From assembly GCA_002701845.1 (NCBI GenBank), contig NZXG01000024.1, positions 1 to 64,000 of the forward strand: 64,000 nt of DNA, read 5' to 3'. The notes under the pieces are model-generated. The model searched no databases. It was not told the DNA's origin and saw only the letters and a list, made by a program, of their open reading frames with translations. A program made the translations under genes and the position numbers. The DNA comes from Pseudomonadales bacterium (GTDB taxonomy: Bacteria; Pseudomonadota; Gammaproteobacteria; Pseudomonadales; Ketobacteraceae). Positions 41,487-49,621 of the stretch are shown here, one piece after another; within the stretch, counting starts at the first letter, position 1, and each line of letters opens with the position of its first letter.

Positions 41487-42836
41487 TCAGGCGTTGTCTA
41501 TGGCGTCCACCCGACACCGGATCTGGCCCTGGTGCAGTCGGGTCCGCACCTGGTCCCCCACGCTCACCTGAGTGGTGTTCCGCAGGATACTGCCATCTTC
41601 CAGCTGGGTGATGGAGTAACCCCGGCTAAGGGTGGCCAGCGGGCTCACGGTATTCAGGCGCTGCGCCAGATGTCCCAATTGCGCCTGCTGCTGTTCCAGC
41701 TGCTGGCGGGCACTGCGGCGCAAGCGGGTATCCAGGGTCTGGAGTTGGGTGCGGGCGGCGGCCAGGCGGTGGGCCGGGGTCTGATTCAGCAGCCGGGCCC
41801 GGGCGGTGCGCAGCTGACTCTGTTGCAGCAGCAGATTCCTATGCAGGCTTTGTACCAGACGACCCTGTAATTCCCGCAGGCGTTGCTGATGTTCCTGCAG
41901 CCGGCGGCCCGGATGCTTGAGCCGGCGGCTGGTCCAGTCCAGTTTTTGCTGCTGATTTTGTAATAATCGCCGCAGGTGTTCCGCAAACCAGTTGCGATAA
42001 CCCTGCAGTGTATTCATCAGCTCGCCAGCGTCGGGGCTTAGCATTTCCGCTGCAGCGGAGGGGGTGGGGGCCCGGGCATCCGCCACCAGATCGGCGATGG
42101 TGAAGTCCACCTCATGCCCCACCGCCGCCACCACCGGCAACACACTGGCGGCGATAGCCCGGGCCAGGCTTTCTTCGTTGAAGCTCCACAGGTCCTCCAG
42201 GGAACCTCCACCCCGGCCCACAATCAGCACCTCGGTCTCCGCTCGCCGGTTGGCGGTGGCGATGGCCTGACACAGGCTGTGGGCGGCCTCCGTGCCCTGC
42301 ACCTGGGCGGGATAGACCACAACCTCCGTGAGGGGAAACCGCCGCTGCAGTACGGACAGGATGTCGTGGATAGCGGCGCCGGTGGGAGAGCTCACCACCC
42401 CGATCCGGCCGGGCCGGGACGGTACCGGTTGTTTGCGCGCCGGATCGAATAAACCCTCTGCCCCCAGCTTCTGCTTCAGCTGCTCGAAGGCCCGCTGCAG
42501 CGCCCCCAGTCCGGCTTCCTCCATATGATCAATGATCAACTGGTAGTCCCCCCGGGGGGCGAACAGACTCAGGCGGCCCCGCACCAGCACCTGCATGCCG
42601 TCCCGGGGGCGAAAGCGCAGCCGCAGATTATTACCCCGGAACATGGCGCAACGCAGTTGCGCCTGATCGTCTTTTAAGGTGAGGTACATATGTCCGGAGC
42701 GGGGCTGGGCCAAATTGGAAATCTCCCCCTCCAGCCAGATGGCGGGGAATTCCGTCTCCAGTTTGCCTTTGACCAGGCCGTTGAGTTCCGATACTGAATA
42801 GATATGCCGTTGGGCGGCGGAGGATTCTGTTGTCAT
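41487..42836 (-). CDS. xseA: Exodeoxyribonuclease VII large subunit
   Basis: XseA with XseB degrades single-stranded DNA and helps repair. The 449-residue protein starts at 42836 (MTTESSAAQRHIYSVSELNG). It has an N-terminal OB fold (EGEISNLAQPRSGHMYLTLK), the catalytic block GVVSSPTGAAIHDIL and VGRGGGSLEDLWSFNEE, then a Gln/Arg/Leu-rich coiled coil and the C-terminal strand. xseB is not in the window. Confidence 0.96.
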   Translation of the reverse strand: MTTESSAAQRHIYSVSELNGLVKGKLETEFPAIWLEGEISNLAQPRSGHMYLTLKDDQAQLRCAMFRGNNLRLRFRPRDGMQVLVRGRLSLFAPRGDYQLIIDHMEEAGLGALQRAFEQLKQKLGAEGLFDPARKQPVPSRPGRIGVVSSPTGAAIHDILSVLQRRFPLTEVVVYPAQVQGTEAAHSLCQAIATANRRAETEVLIVGRGGGSLEDLWSFNEESLARAIAASVLPVVAAVGHEVDFTIADLVADARAPTPSAAAEMLSPDAGELMNTLQGYRNWFAEHLRRLLQNQQQKLDWTSRRLKHPGRRLQEHQQRLRELQGRLVQSLHRNLLLQQSQLRTARARLLNQTPAHRLAAARTQLQTLDTRLRRSARQQLEQQQAQLGHLAQRLNTVSPLATLSRGYSITQLEDGSILRNTTQVSVGDQVRTRLHQGQIRCRVDAIDNA

Positions 42837-43068
42837 CGGCGCATCATACTGAAATCCAAAGGGTCGAACCAGCACGGTGGCACCAGCGCAGCGGAATACT
42901 GCAGAGGTTGCTTAGTGGCCACTAAAACCCAGGCCAGTCATTGGTGGCTGAGTGGCCAGAGGCCGTCGGCGGTCAGGCCACCGCCAGGGTTGGCGCCATA
43001 AACCGATTGCTTTATCCCGCGGGGGTTTTTACCTTGGCGTAAAAATAATTCCGTTGAGGTACGCCCCC

Positions 43069-44424
43069 ATGATTTCCTATTGCGGTTCGCCGCTGCGATT
43101 GGCTTTGTTACTGATGCCGCTGTTACTGGTTGCCTGCGGCAATGATGACCGCTCCCATGGCCTGCACCTGGCCACCACCGCCGATGGCCTGGAGCTCAAA
43201 CTGCGCCGTTACCGGCCCACGCCGGATGCTGAGTTCCGGTCGGCTACCCCGGTGGTGCTGTTTCCCGGAATCACGTTGAACTTCCAGCAGTTCGATGTCC
43301 ATACCCCCTTCTGGCTGGGCAGCTACCACTACCGGCTGCCGCCGGATGCACCCCAGTGGGCCCGCGAAGATCCGGTGATCGCGGCGGACAATCTCAAGTA
43401 TTTCAGCCTGGCCCATTACCTGTATCTGCGGGGCTATGATGTGTGGATGGCCAACTACCGGCGCGTGGGCCGGGCCGGTTTCGACAGTGACCACGGCAAC
43501 CAGAATACCAATCTGGATGTGTGGTGCGCTCTGGATGTGCCGGCGGCCATCGGCAAAGTGATCGCGGTTACCGGAGAGCGGCCGGTGATCGGCGGGCATT
43601 CCACCGGCGGCCTTTGCTCTTATCTGTACCTGCAGGGGATCACCATGGATGCCGACGTAGTGGCGGCGGGGGAGTATCTGCCCCATGTGACCGCTTCGGA
43701 ATCCCTGGCGCTGGCGCGCAATCGCCAGGTGAAGGGGTTCCTGGGGCTGGATCCGGCGGGCATTCCCTACTATGCCACTGCCGAGCAGACCGACAACAGC
43801 GCCACCTTACAGCGCCTGGGTGGCGGCCGGCTGGTGGATCTGGATGCGATTCTGCCCTGGGTGATGTCGGTGTTGCATCCGGTGGTGGTGTCCGGTTCGC
43901 TGGACGCCACCTTTAAAATCATCACCCGGCTGGCGGATGCGGAACGCAGCTGGCTGCCGGCCTGGTCGGAGGTGTTTGCCGGCCTGGATTTCTGGCGCAC
44001 GGCCAATATGAACGGCTATGTGGAGGATTTCCACGCCCGCTTTGTCATCTCCAGTTTCTATCTGGGGGTCAGTGCCCAGTATACGGATTGGGCAGTGCAC
44101 GGCGTGATGCGGGAGCATTGGCGCAATGGTGAGGAAAACCGGGATCGCCCGCAACCATCGGCGCCAGCGGTGGATGACGGCTATTTTTACTACGGTGATA
44201 ATCAGGCCCGGATGACGGTACCGGCGTTTTCTGTATTCTCGGAATCATCGGCCCTGGTGGACACCAGCACCATGGTGGGCATTTTGTACGGTGGCAAGAC
44301 CCACCACCCACAGGACCAGTGGCTGGAGATACCGGGGACTGGTCACATCGATGTGGTCAACGGCAATCAGGCTCCCGTGATCTCTTTTCCCGCCATTGGT
44401 GATTGGCTGGATGCGCTGGAGTAG
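43069..44424 (+). CDS. Alpha/beta hydrolase lipoprotein (lipase/esterase-like)
   Basis: This protein of about 451 residues starts at the ATG at 43069 (MISYCGSPLRLALLLMPLLL). The lipobox LVAC predicts a lipoprotein. GHSTGG at about residue 178 is the nucleophile elbow (GxSxG), and GTGHIDV near the end carries the likely catalytic His. A long insertion between them forms a cap. It looks like a secreted or outer-membrane lipase or polyester-type hydrolase; the acid residue and substrate are not assigned. A hairpin (44506-44527) follows. No operon partner is on the same strand. Confidence 0.75.
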   Translation: MISYCGSPLRLALLLMPLLLVACGNDDRSHGLHLATTADGLELKLRRYRPTPDAEFRSATPVVLFPGITLNFQQFDVHTPFWLGSYHYRLPPDAPQWAREDPVIAADNLKYFSLAHYLYLRGYDVWMANYRRVGRAGFDSDHGNQNTNLDVWCALDVPAAIGKVIAVTGERPVIGGHSTGGLCSYLYLQGITMDADVVAAGEYLPHVTASESLALARNRQVKGFLGLDPAGIPYYATAEQTDNSATLQRLGGGRLVDLDAILPWVMSVLHPVVVSGSLDATFKIITRLADAERSWLPAWSEVFAGLDFWRTANMNGYVEDFHARFVISSFYLGVSAQYTDWAVHGVMREHWRNGEENRDRPQPSAPAVDDGYFYYGDNQARMTVPAFSVFSESSALVDTSTMVGILYGGKTHHPQDQWLEIPGTGHIDVVNGNQAPVISFPAIGDWLDALE

Positions 44425-44505
44425 CCGCTACCGCCTGAAGTAACCACTACTGGAAACCAGCCCACCCAGTATCAACTTTGAATGCTATCAACTTTGAAGT
44501 GCAAC

Positions 44506-44527
44506 AAAGGCTCCCAGGGGAGCCTTT
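44506..44527. terminator. Hairpin between hydrolase gene and small ORF
   Basis: aaaggctccc (44506-44515) pairs with gggagccttt (44518-44527). There is no strong T-run on either side. It lies 28 bases after the stop of the 36-residue frame on the minus strand and 80 bases after the hydrolase stop on the plus strand, so it may end both transcripts. The sequence tatcaactttgaa occurs twice just before it. Confidence 0.5.
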
Positions 44528-44554
44528 ATCAAAAACCGTAGCGCCAGCGATTTA

Positions 44555-44665
44555 TCAGTTGGCGAAAAACATATAATCCAGATATTCGTGCAGGGCTTCC
44601 AGCATCTGTTCTTCTTCTTTGGTGGTTAAACTGAACAGCACGTTCTCATTGAAACGAATTTTCAT
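44555..44665 (-). CDS. Small hypothetical peptide (36 aa)
   Basis: The frame starts with the ATG at 44665 and ends with TGA at 44555-44557. A perfect aaggag lies seven bases before the ATG, better than most long genes here. The product is charged and helical in the middle (TTKEEEQMLEALHEYLDY) and ends in the hydrophobic YMFFAN. It is isolated: the hydrolase gene is convergent and the SDR gene downstream of its promoter region is a separate unit. The E-x-x-x-Y pattern near the C-terminus (EYLDY) is like the crosslink site of PqqA, but no PqqD/PqqE gene is near, so this is only a resemblance. It could be a small membrane-associated peptide, toxin or RiPP precursor. Confidence 0.65.
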   Translation of the reverse strand: MKIRFNENVLFSLTTKEEEQMLEALHEYLDYMFFAN

Positions 44666-44818
44666 GAGGGGTCTCCTTGTTCTGGATGAGGTTCCTGAAT
44701 GAGTGTTCTGAATCATTCCATTCAGAGGGGTAAGTTGGGGTGACTGACCAGTCTGATAATGCGCCCAGGGACCGCCTCAGGTCAAACGTCGGATGTAACA
44801 GAGTTTGACATGATAACT

Positions 44819-44839
44819 GCGGGGCTTCTGAGGCCCCGC
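44819..44839 (-). terminator. Hairpin downstream of the SDR operon
   Basis: gcggggc (44819-44825) pairs with gccccgc (44833-44839). On the minus strand it lies 44 bases after the stop of the last operon gene. The following T-run is poor, so the strength is uncertain. Confidence 0.5.
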
Positions 44840-44882
44840 TGATACAACCAAATCGAATATGAACCCAAGTCCAATAAGGCCC

Positions 44883-45653
44883 TTAACCAATCAGATAGCC
44901 TCCATCCACGGTGAGACTGGTGCCCGTGGTGTAGCTGGCGGCATCGGAGGCCAGATAGAGCACGGCACCGGCCATTTCGTCTGGCTGCGCCACCCGGTTC
45001 AGGGGCACATGGGGCAGTAACTGGTTGAGAATGGTTTCATTCTTCACCAGCGCCGAGGCGAATTTGGTGTCGGTGGCGCCGGGCAACAGGGCGTTGACCC
45101 GGATGCCGGCGCTGGCGCATTCCTTGGCAAAGGTCTTGGTCATGGAGATGACCGCCGCTTTGGTAATGGAGTAGATGCCCTGCATGGCACCGGGGATCAC
45201 GCCGTTCACCGAGGCCACATTGATGATGCTGCCACCGCCGCCCTCGCGCATCAGTTTGCCCCCCTCCACGGACATGAAAAAGTAGCCGCGGATATTGACG
45301 TCCACGGTTTTTTGGTAAGCCCCCAGATCGGTATCCAGCACATGGCCGAAGTAGGGGTTGGCGGCGGCGTTGTTTACCAGAATATTCAGTTTGCCATGGC
45401 GGTCCCGAATCTGCTGGAAAAGAGCGCCGATCTGCTCCAGGTCACCAATGTGGCAAGCCAGGGCCTCGGCGCTGCCCCCATCTGCGCTGATGGCGTCCAC
45501 CACTTTCTGGCAGTCCTCCTGTTTGCGGCTGGAGACAATCACGTGCGCACCCTGCGCTGCCAGGATGAGGGCAATGCTTTCGCCGATGCCGCGGGAGCCG
45601 CCGGTGACCAGGGCCACCCGGCCGGAAAGATCAAAAGGGTTCTTCATATCCAT
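44883..45653 (-). CDS. Short-chain dehydrogenase/reductase (SDR), last gene of ACAD operon
   Basis: This SDR of about 256 residues starts at the ATG at 45653, eight bases after gagg. It has TGGSRGIGESIALIL (NAD(P)-binding glycine motif), NNAAANPYFG, IINVASVNG and the catalytic YSITK. DGGYLIG at the C-terminus is typical of classical SDRs. Possible roles are 3-ketoacyl-CoA or hydroxyacyl-CoA reduction/oxidation, in keeping with the operon. It follows the histidine-phosphatase gene by 30 bases and closes the five-gene unit. Confidence 0.85.
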   Translation of the reverse strand: MDMKNPFDLSGRVALVTGGSRGIGESIALILAAQGAHVIVSSRKQEDCQKVVDAISADGGSAEALACHIGDLEQIGALFQQIRDRHGKLNILVNNAAANPYFGHVLDTDLGAYQKTVDVNIRGYFFMSVEGGKLMREGGGGSIINVASVNGVIPGAMQGIYSITKAAVISMTKTFAKECASAGIRVNALLPGATDTKFASALVKNETILNQLLPHVPLNRVAQPDEMAGAVLYLASDAASYTTGTSLTVDGGYLIG

Positions 45654-45683
45654 GATGCAAGCCTCGCACAAGCAACACCGTCG

Positions 45684-46379
45684 TTAGCGGTGAGTGAGTA
45701 GGGGTTTCGATTCGCTGTGGTCGAACGCGGAAAAGTCATTGAAGTAGCGCAGGGAGATTTTGTCGTCGGTGAACAACAGACAGGTCACCGAGCCGTTCAT
45801 GATGGACCAGCTGAGTTCGGCAATATGAGCATCGGACAGCCCCAGGCAGTGACCCACGCACACGGCAATGGGGCCGCCGGAGGAAAATACCGCCAGGGAG
45901 CGGGCCTCATCCCGTTGCTGCCGGACCTGGTTCAGGGCCCGGATGCAACGCTGTTTGAAATGGGGCCAGGTTTCGTTGTAGTCGTGATCGTGATCCCCGC
46001 CCCGCCAGCGGTGCAGTGCCAGTTCGAATTCCGCCTGGAAGGCCCGCCGGGGGTGGGGGTGCTGGGCCAGATATTCCGCCAGTTGCAGTTTATCGCCGAA
46101 TTCCGGCCGGTGCCGGGCCAGCACTTCTTCGTGATCGTATTCGTTAAAGCCATCCAGTATTTGCGGACTGAGCCGGCAATTCATGGCCCGCAGGCAGCCT
46201 TCCGCGGTCTGGGCATGGCGTTTCATGGCGCCCATAAACACCGCGTCAAACTCGACGCCGCGCCGCTGCAGCGCCTGGCCCAGAATCTCCGACTGGCGTA
46301 GGCCCAGGGGGGTCAGCTGATCGTAATCATCACTGTTGAAGGCCGCCTGGCCGTGGCGTATCAGGTAAAGGGCGGCCAT
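45684..46379 (-). CDS. Histidine phosphatase (phosphoglycerate-mutase superfamily)
   Basis: This 231-residue protein has the N-terminal LYLIRHGQAAFNSDDYDQLT (RHG motif) and a later FSSGGPIAVCVGHCLG that carries the second catalytic His. These enzymes remove or move phosphates through phosphohistidine. Its start overlaps the kinase gene stop by one base (TAATG). Next to a kinase, it may recycle a phosphorylated intermediate or limit dead-end phospho-acids; this is an inference. Confidence 0.85.
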   Translation of the reverse strand: MAALYLIRHGQAAFNSDDYDQLTPLGLRQSEILGQALQRRGVEFDAVFMGAMKRHAQTAEGCLRAMNCRLSPQILDGFNEYDHEEVLARHRPEFGDKLQLAEYLAQHPHPRRAFQAEFELALHRWRGGDHDHDYNETWPHFKQRCIRALNQVRQQRDEARSLAVFSSGGPIAVCVGHCLGLSDAHIAELSWSIMNGSVTCLLFTDDKISLRYFNDFSAFDHSESKPLLTHR

Positions 46380-47452
46380 TAACCGGCGCCTGTGGTTTGC
46401 AGCAGTTCATGACATTGCTGTTCCAGCAGTTTTACACTGGCGCCAAAGGCGGAGAAGCGGGAATCTTGGGTCTGGCCGTGATAAAAGCGGTAGTAGATCT
46501 GTTGCAGAATCACCGCCAGCCGGAATACGCCATAGACCCGGTAGAACAACATGTCTGCCGCCTGCAGGCCGGTGCGGCCGCAATAGTGAGCCACCACTTC
46601 ATCCCGGGTCATCATGCCGGGCAGGTGGGTGGGCTGGCGGCGCATGGCCTGATACTCCGGTGGATCGTCCGCTTGCACCCAATAAGCCAGGGAGTTACCC
46701 AGGTCCATCAGCGGATCCCCCAGGGTGGCCATTTCCCAGTCCAGCACGCCAATCACCCGGGTGGGGTCCTCCGGCGCCAGCACCACGTTATCCATACGGT
46801 AATCGTTGTGGATCACGCAGACCCGGATCTGGTCCTTCAGGTTGTCCTGCAGCCAGCGCATAATATTCTCGAAGTCCGGCACGTCCGGGGTTTTGGCCGC
46901 CACATAACGCTGGGACCAGCCACTGATCTGACGCTCCACATAGCCGGCGCCCTTACCCAGATCCGAAAGTCCCGCCGCCTTGTAGTCCACCCCGTGCAGT
47001 TCCACCAGGCGGTCGATCACGTTCTCACACAGGGTGCGGTTCTGGTCCGGAGACAGTGCCAGGCCCGCTGGCATATCGGCCCGGGGAATGATACCCACCA
47101 GCCGCTCCATAATATAAAACTCGCAGCCCAGGGGGCTGTCCTGCTCGGCACAGAACGCAATCATTTCCGGCACATAAGGGTACACCGGTTTTAACTTGCT
47201 CATGACCTTGTATTCCCGCCCCATGTCGTGGGCGGACTTGGCTTTGGTGCCAAAAGGGGGACGCCGCAGAATAAATTCCCGGTTGGAAAACCGGACGGCG
47301 TAGGTCAGGTTGGAGGCGCCGCCGGGGAACTGGCGGATGTCCGGATCACCGCTGATATCCGGCACCACGGTTTTGATATAGTCACCGATAATCCGCGGAT
47401 CCAGCTCCTCGCCTTCCCGCACTCCGCCGGCCTGGTCCAGCACGTCACTCAT
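46379..47452 (-). CDS. APH-type phosphotransferase (ACAD10/11 kinase-domain-like)
   Basis: This 357-residue kinase-fold protein has RQFPGGASNLTYAVRFSNRE (glycine loop region), ILRRPPFG (ATP-binding Lys/Arg strand), the catalytic VIHNDYRMDNVVL and VLDWEMATLGDP (metal-binding Asp). It resembles the kinase domain of animal ACAD10/ACAD11, where the domain is fused to an acyl-CoA dehydrogenase, and bacterial LvaA, which phosphorylates 4-hydroxyvaleryl-CoA. The start overlaps the upstream SDR by four bases and the stop overlaps the phosphatase gene. The proposed substrate is a 4-hydroxyacyl-CoA. Confidence 0.88.
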   Translation of the reverse strand: MSDVLDQAGGVREGEELDPRIIGDYIKTVVPDISGDPDIRQFPGGASNLTYAVRFSNREFILRRPPFGTKAKSAHDMGREYKVMSKLKPVYPYVPEMIAFCAEQDSPLGCEFYIMERLVGIIPRADMPAGLALSPDQNRTLCENVIDRLVELHGVDYKAAGLSDLGKGAGYVERQISGWSQRYVAAKTPDVPDFENIMRWLQDNLKDQIRVCVIHNDYRMDNVVLAPEDPTRVIGVLDWEMATLGDPLMDLGNSLAYWVQADDPPEYQAMRRQPTHLPGMMTRDEVVAHYCGRTGLQAADMLFYRVYGVFRLAVILQQIYYRFYHGQTQDSRFSAFGASVKLLEQQCHELLQTTGAG

Positions 47453-48312
47453 TCGTTCACTCCATCGGTTGCCTGGGGCTGAGTTATTGTTATGGTCTGA
47501 CGGCGCGCCGCCAGCTTGATACCGTAGTCCGCCATGCGCCGGTGGTAAAGCGTGGGCAGATAACGCTTCCAGTAAAAGGTGTTGCGGTAACTTTTGTGGG
47601 GCAACAGCAGAAACCGGTTGGCGGCCACGGCGGAGAATACCTGGTCCGCGATGTCTGCGGCGCTGAGTTCGGACGAAGCGAGCATTTTATTCACGTAGTC
47701 CCGGGCGCCGGCATCCGGGGAGCGGGTGGATTCCGCCAGATTGGTCTGGAAGAAGCCGGGGCACACTACCGTGGTGCCAATGCCAAAGGGGGCCAGCTCG
47801 AACAGCATGGTTTCCGACAGGGCCACCACCGCCGCTTTGCTGGCGTTGTAACTGGCCATTTCCGGGGAATGAATCAAGCCCGCCATGGAAGCGATATTGA
47901 CAATATGACCGTGGCCCTGCTGTTTCATTACCTGGCTGAAGGCGCGGCAGCCCCGCACCACACCCATAAGATTGATATCCAGCACCGCCGCCCAGTCTTC
48001 CAGGGAGCTTTCCGCCACGCCGCCGTGGGAGGCGATCCCCGCATTATTGATCAACACATCAATCTGCCCCCAGCGGCTGAGCAATGCATCCCGCCAGGCG
48101 TCTATTGCCCCGGCGTCGGTGACATCCAGGTGCTGGTAGTGGGCGTCGGCCGCGGTCTGCTGCAACTCCCGCAGGGTGGCTTCGCCCCGTTCGTCATTGC
48201 GATCGGCAATGGCCACCCGCCAGCCGGCACGGGCGTAACGCAGCGCCAGCTCCCGGCCCAGGCCACTGGCGCCGCCGGTAATGGCAATGGACTTTACCGG
48301 GGTTTCACTCAT
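47449..48312 (-). CDS. Short-chain dehydrogenase/reductase (SDR), second gene of ACAD operon
   Basis: This SDR of about 287 residues starts at the ATG at 48312, with gagg six bases upstream. It carries TGGASGLGRELALRYARAG, NNAGIASHGG, IVNIASMAG and the catalytic YNASK. Its C-terminal 40 residues are longer than classical SDRs. It is eight bases after the dehydrogenase stop and overlaps the kinase by four bases, so it is part of the same pathway, possibly oxidising a hydroxyacyl intermediate. Confidence 0.85.
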   Translation of the reverse strand: MSETPVKSIAITGGASGLGRELALRYARAGWRVAIADRNDERGEATLRELQQTAADAHYQHLDVTDAGAIDAWRDALLSRWGQIDVLINNAGIASHGGVAESSLEDWAAVLDINLMGVVRGCRAFSQVMKQQGHGHIVNIASMAGLIHSPEMASYNASKAAVVALSETMLFELAPFGIGTTVVCPGFFQTNLAESTRSPDAGARDYVNKMLASSELSAADIADQVFSAVAANRFLLLPHKSYRNTFYWKRYLPTLYHRRMADYGIKLAARRQTITITQPQATDGVNE

Positions 48313-48320
48313 GTCCTGCC

Positions 48321-49535
48321 TCACTGATATTTTTTGAGTTCTATGCGGGCAATCAGGCCGCGGTGCACTTCGTCGGGGCCATCCGCCAGCCGCAGGACCC
48401 GAGCGTAACCGTACAACATGGCCAGGGGAAAGTCATTGCAGACACCGCCACCACCGTGGATCTGAATGGCGGCGTCGATCACCCGGGTGGCCACGTTGGG
48501 GGCCACCACTTTAATGGCGGAAATTTCGGTCATGGCGCCGAACACACCCACGGTATCCATCAGGTAGGCGGCTTTCAGCGTCAGCAGCCGGGCCATATCG
48601 ATGTCCACCCGGGCGTTGGCGATGATGTCGACATTGCCGCCCAGTTTGGCCAGGGGTTTGTGGAACGCGGTTCGGTCCAGGGAGCGTTCAACCAGATGTT
48701 TCAGCCCCCGCTCGGCGGCACCGATCAGCCGCATACAATGATGAATGCGACCCGGGCCCAGCCGCCCCTGCGCTATTTCGAAGCCACGGCCGGGGCCGGC
48801 GATAATATTTTCCCTGGGCACCCGCACGTTAGTGAAGGAGACCTCGCCATGGCCCTCGGGGGCGTCGTAGCGGTTGAACACCGGCAACATGCGCTCGATT
48901 TTGACGCCGGGGGTATCCAGGGGCACCAGCACCATGGAGTGCTGACTGTGACGGGGAGCCTCGGGATCGGTGACCCCCATAAAGATACCGATTTTACAGT
49001 GGGGGTGGCCCACGCCGGAGCTCCACCATTTACGGCCATTAAGCACCACTTCGTCGCCTTCCACCACGCAGGTGGCCTGCATGTTGGTGGCATCGGAGGA
49101 GGCCACCTCCGGCTCCGTCATAAAAAATACGGAACGAATGTCACCGGCCAGCAGTGGTTCCAGCCATTGCTTTTTCTGTTGCTCGGAGCCGTACTTCACC
49201 AGTACTTCCATATTGCCGGTGTCCGGGGCGCTGCAATTGAAAGCCTCCGAGGCAAACGGGCAATACCCCATAATTTCCGCCAATGGGGCGTAATCCCGAT
49301 TGGACAGACCGGCGCCGTATTCCGCATCGGGCAGAAACAGGTTCCACAGCCCTTGGGCCCTGGCTTTGGCCTTCCACTCCTCCATCAGGGGCGGTACCCG
49401 CCAGCGGGTCCAGTCGCCACCATGTTCCGCCACCTGCTGCAGGTACTCTTGCTCGCGGGGAATGATGTGTTCATCCATAAACGCCTGCACCCGGGCGATC
49501 ATTTCCTGGGCCTTGGGGGAATGGGAAAAATCCAT
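48321..49535 (-). CDS. Acyl-CoA dehydrogenase, ACAD11-like
   Basis: This 404-residue flavoprotein is the first gene of the operon, with a perfect aggagg before its ATG. The diagnostic blocks are [72 protein letters not shown] and [14 protein letters not shown]. They are close to the dehydrogenase half of ACAD10/11 rather than to short- or medium-chain enzymes. With the kinase it could remove phosphate from a 4-phospho-acyl-CoA to give an enoyl-CoA. It is divergent from a LysR gene. Confidence 0.92.
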   Translation of the reverse strand: MDFSHSPKAQEMIARVQAFMDEHIIPREQEYLQQVAEHGGDWTRWRVPPLMEEWKAKARAQGLWNLFLPDAEYGAGLSNRDYAPLAEIMGYCPFASEAFNCSAPDTGNMEVLVKYGSEQQKKQWLEPLLAGDIRSVFFMTEPEVASSDATNMQATCVVEGDEVVLNGRKWWSSGVGHPHCKIGIFMGVTDPEAPRHSQHSMVLVPLDTPGVKIERMLPVFNRYDAPEGHGEVSFTNVRVPRENIIAGPGRGFEIAQGRLGPGRIHHCMRLIGAAERGLKHLVERSLDRTAFHKPLAKLGGNVDIIANARVDIDMARLLTLKAAYLMDTVGVFGAMTEISAIKVVAPNVATRVIDAAIQIHGGGGVCNDFPLAMLYGYARVLRLADGPDEVHRGLIARIELKKYQ

Positions 49536-49580
49536 GGCAGCCTCCTGGGATTAACTTGTGGCAAGCTTAGAAGAGTTGCC

Positions 49581-49610
49581 ATAATTAAACCAATGAATAG
49601 AAAGAATTAT
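49581..49610. promoter_or_regulatory. Inverted repeat in the LysR/ACAD divergent region
   Basis: ataatt (49581-49586) and aattat (49605-49610) form an 18-base-spaced A/T-rich inverted repeat in the 86 bases between the two divergent starts. LysR regulators commonly bind such sites to control the facing operon and themselves. No clear -35/-10 was assigned. Confidence 0.4.
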
Positions 49611-49621
49611 CGGTTATAAAT

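Noticed and set aside
44555-44665. Naming the 36-residue peptide as PqqA
   Set aside because: Only an E-x-x-x-Y spacing is shared. The rest of the sequence and the gene context do not support pyrroloquinoline quinone synthesis.
48363-49619. A 418-codon plus-strand frame opposite the acyl-CoA dehydrogenase
   Set aside because: It is rich in His, Gly and Gln as expected from reading GC-rich coding DNA backwards. The minus strand encodes a clear dehydrogenase.
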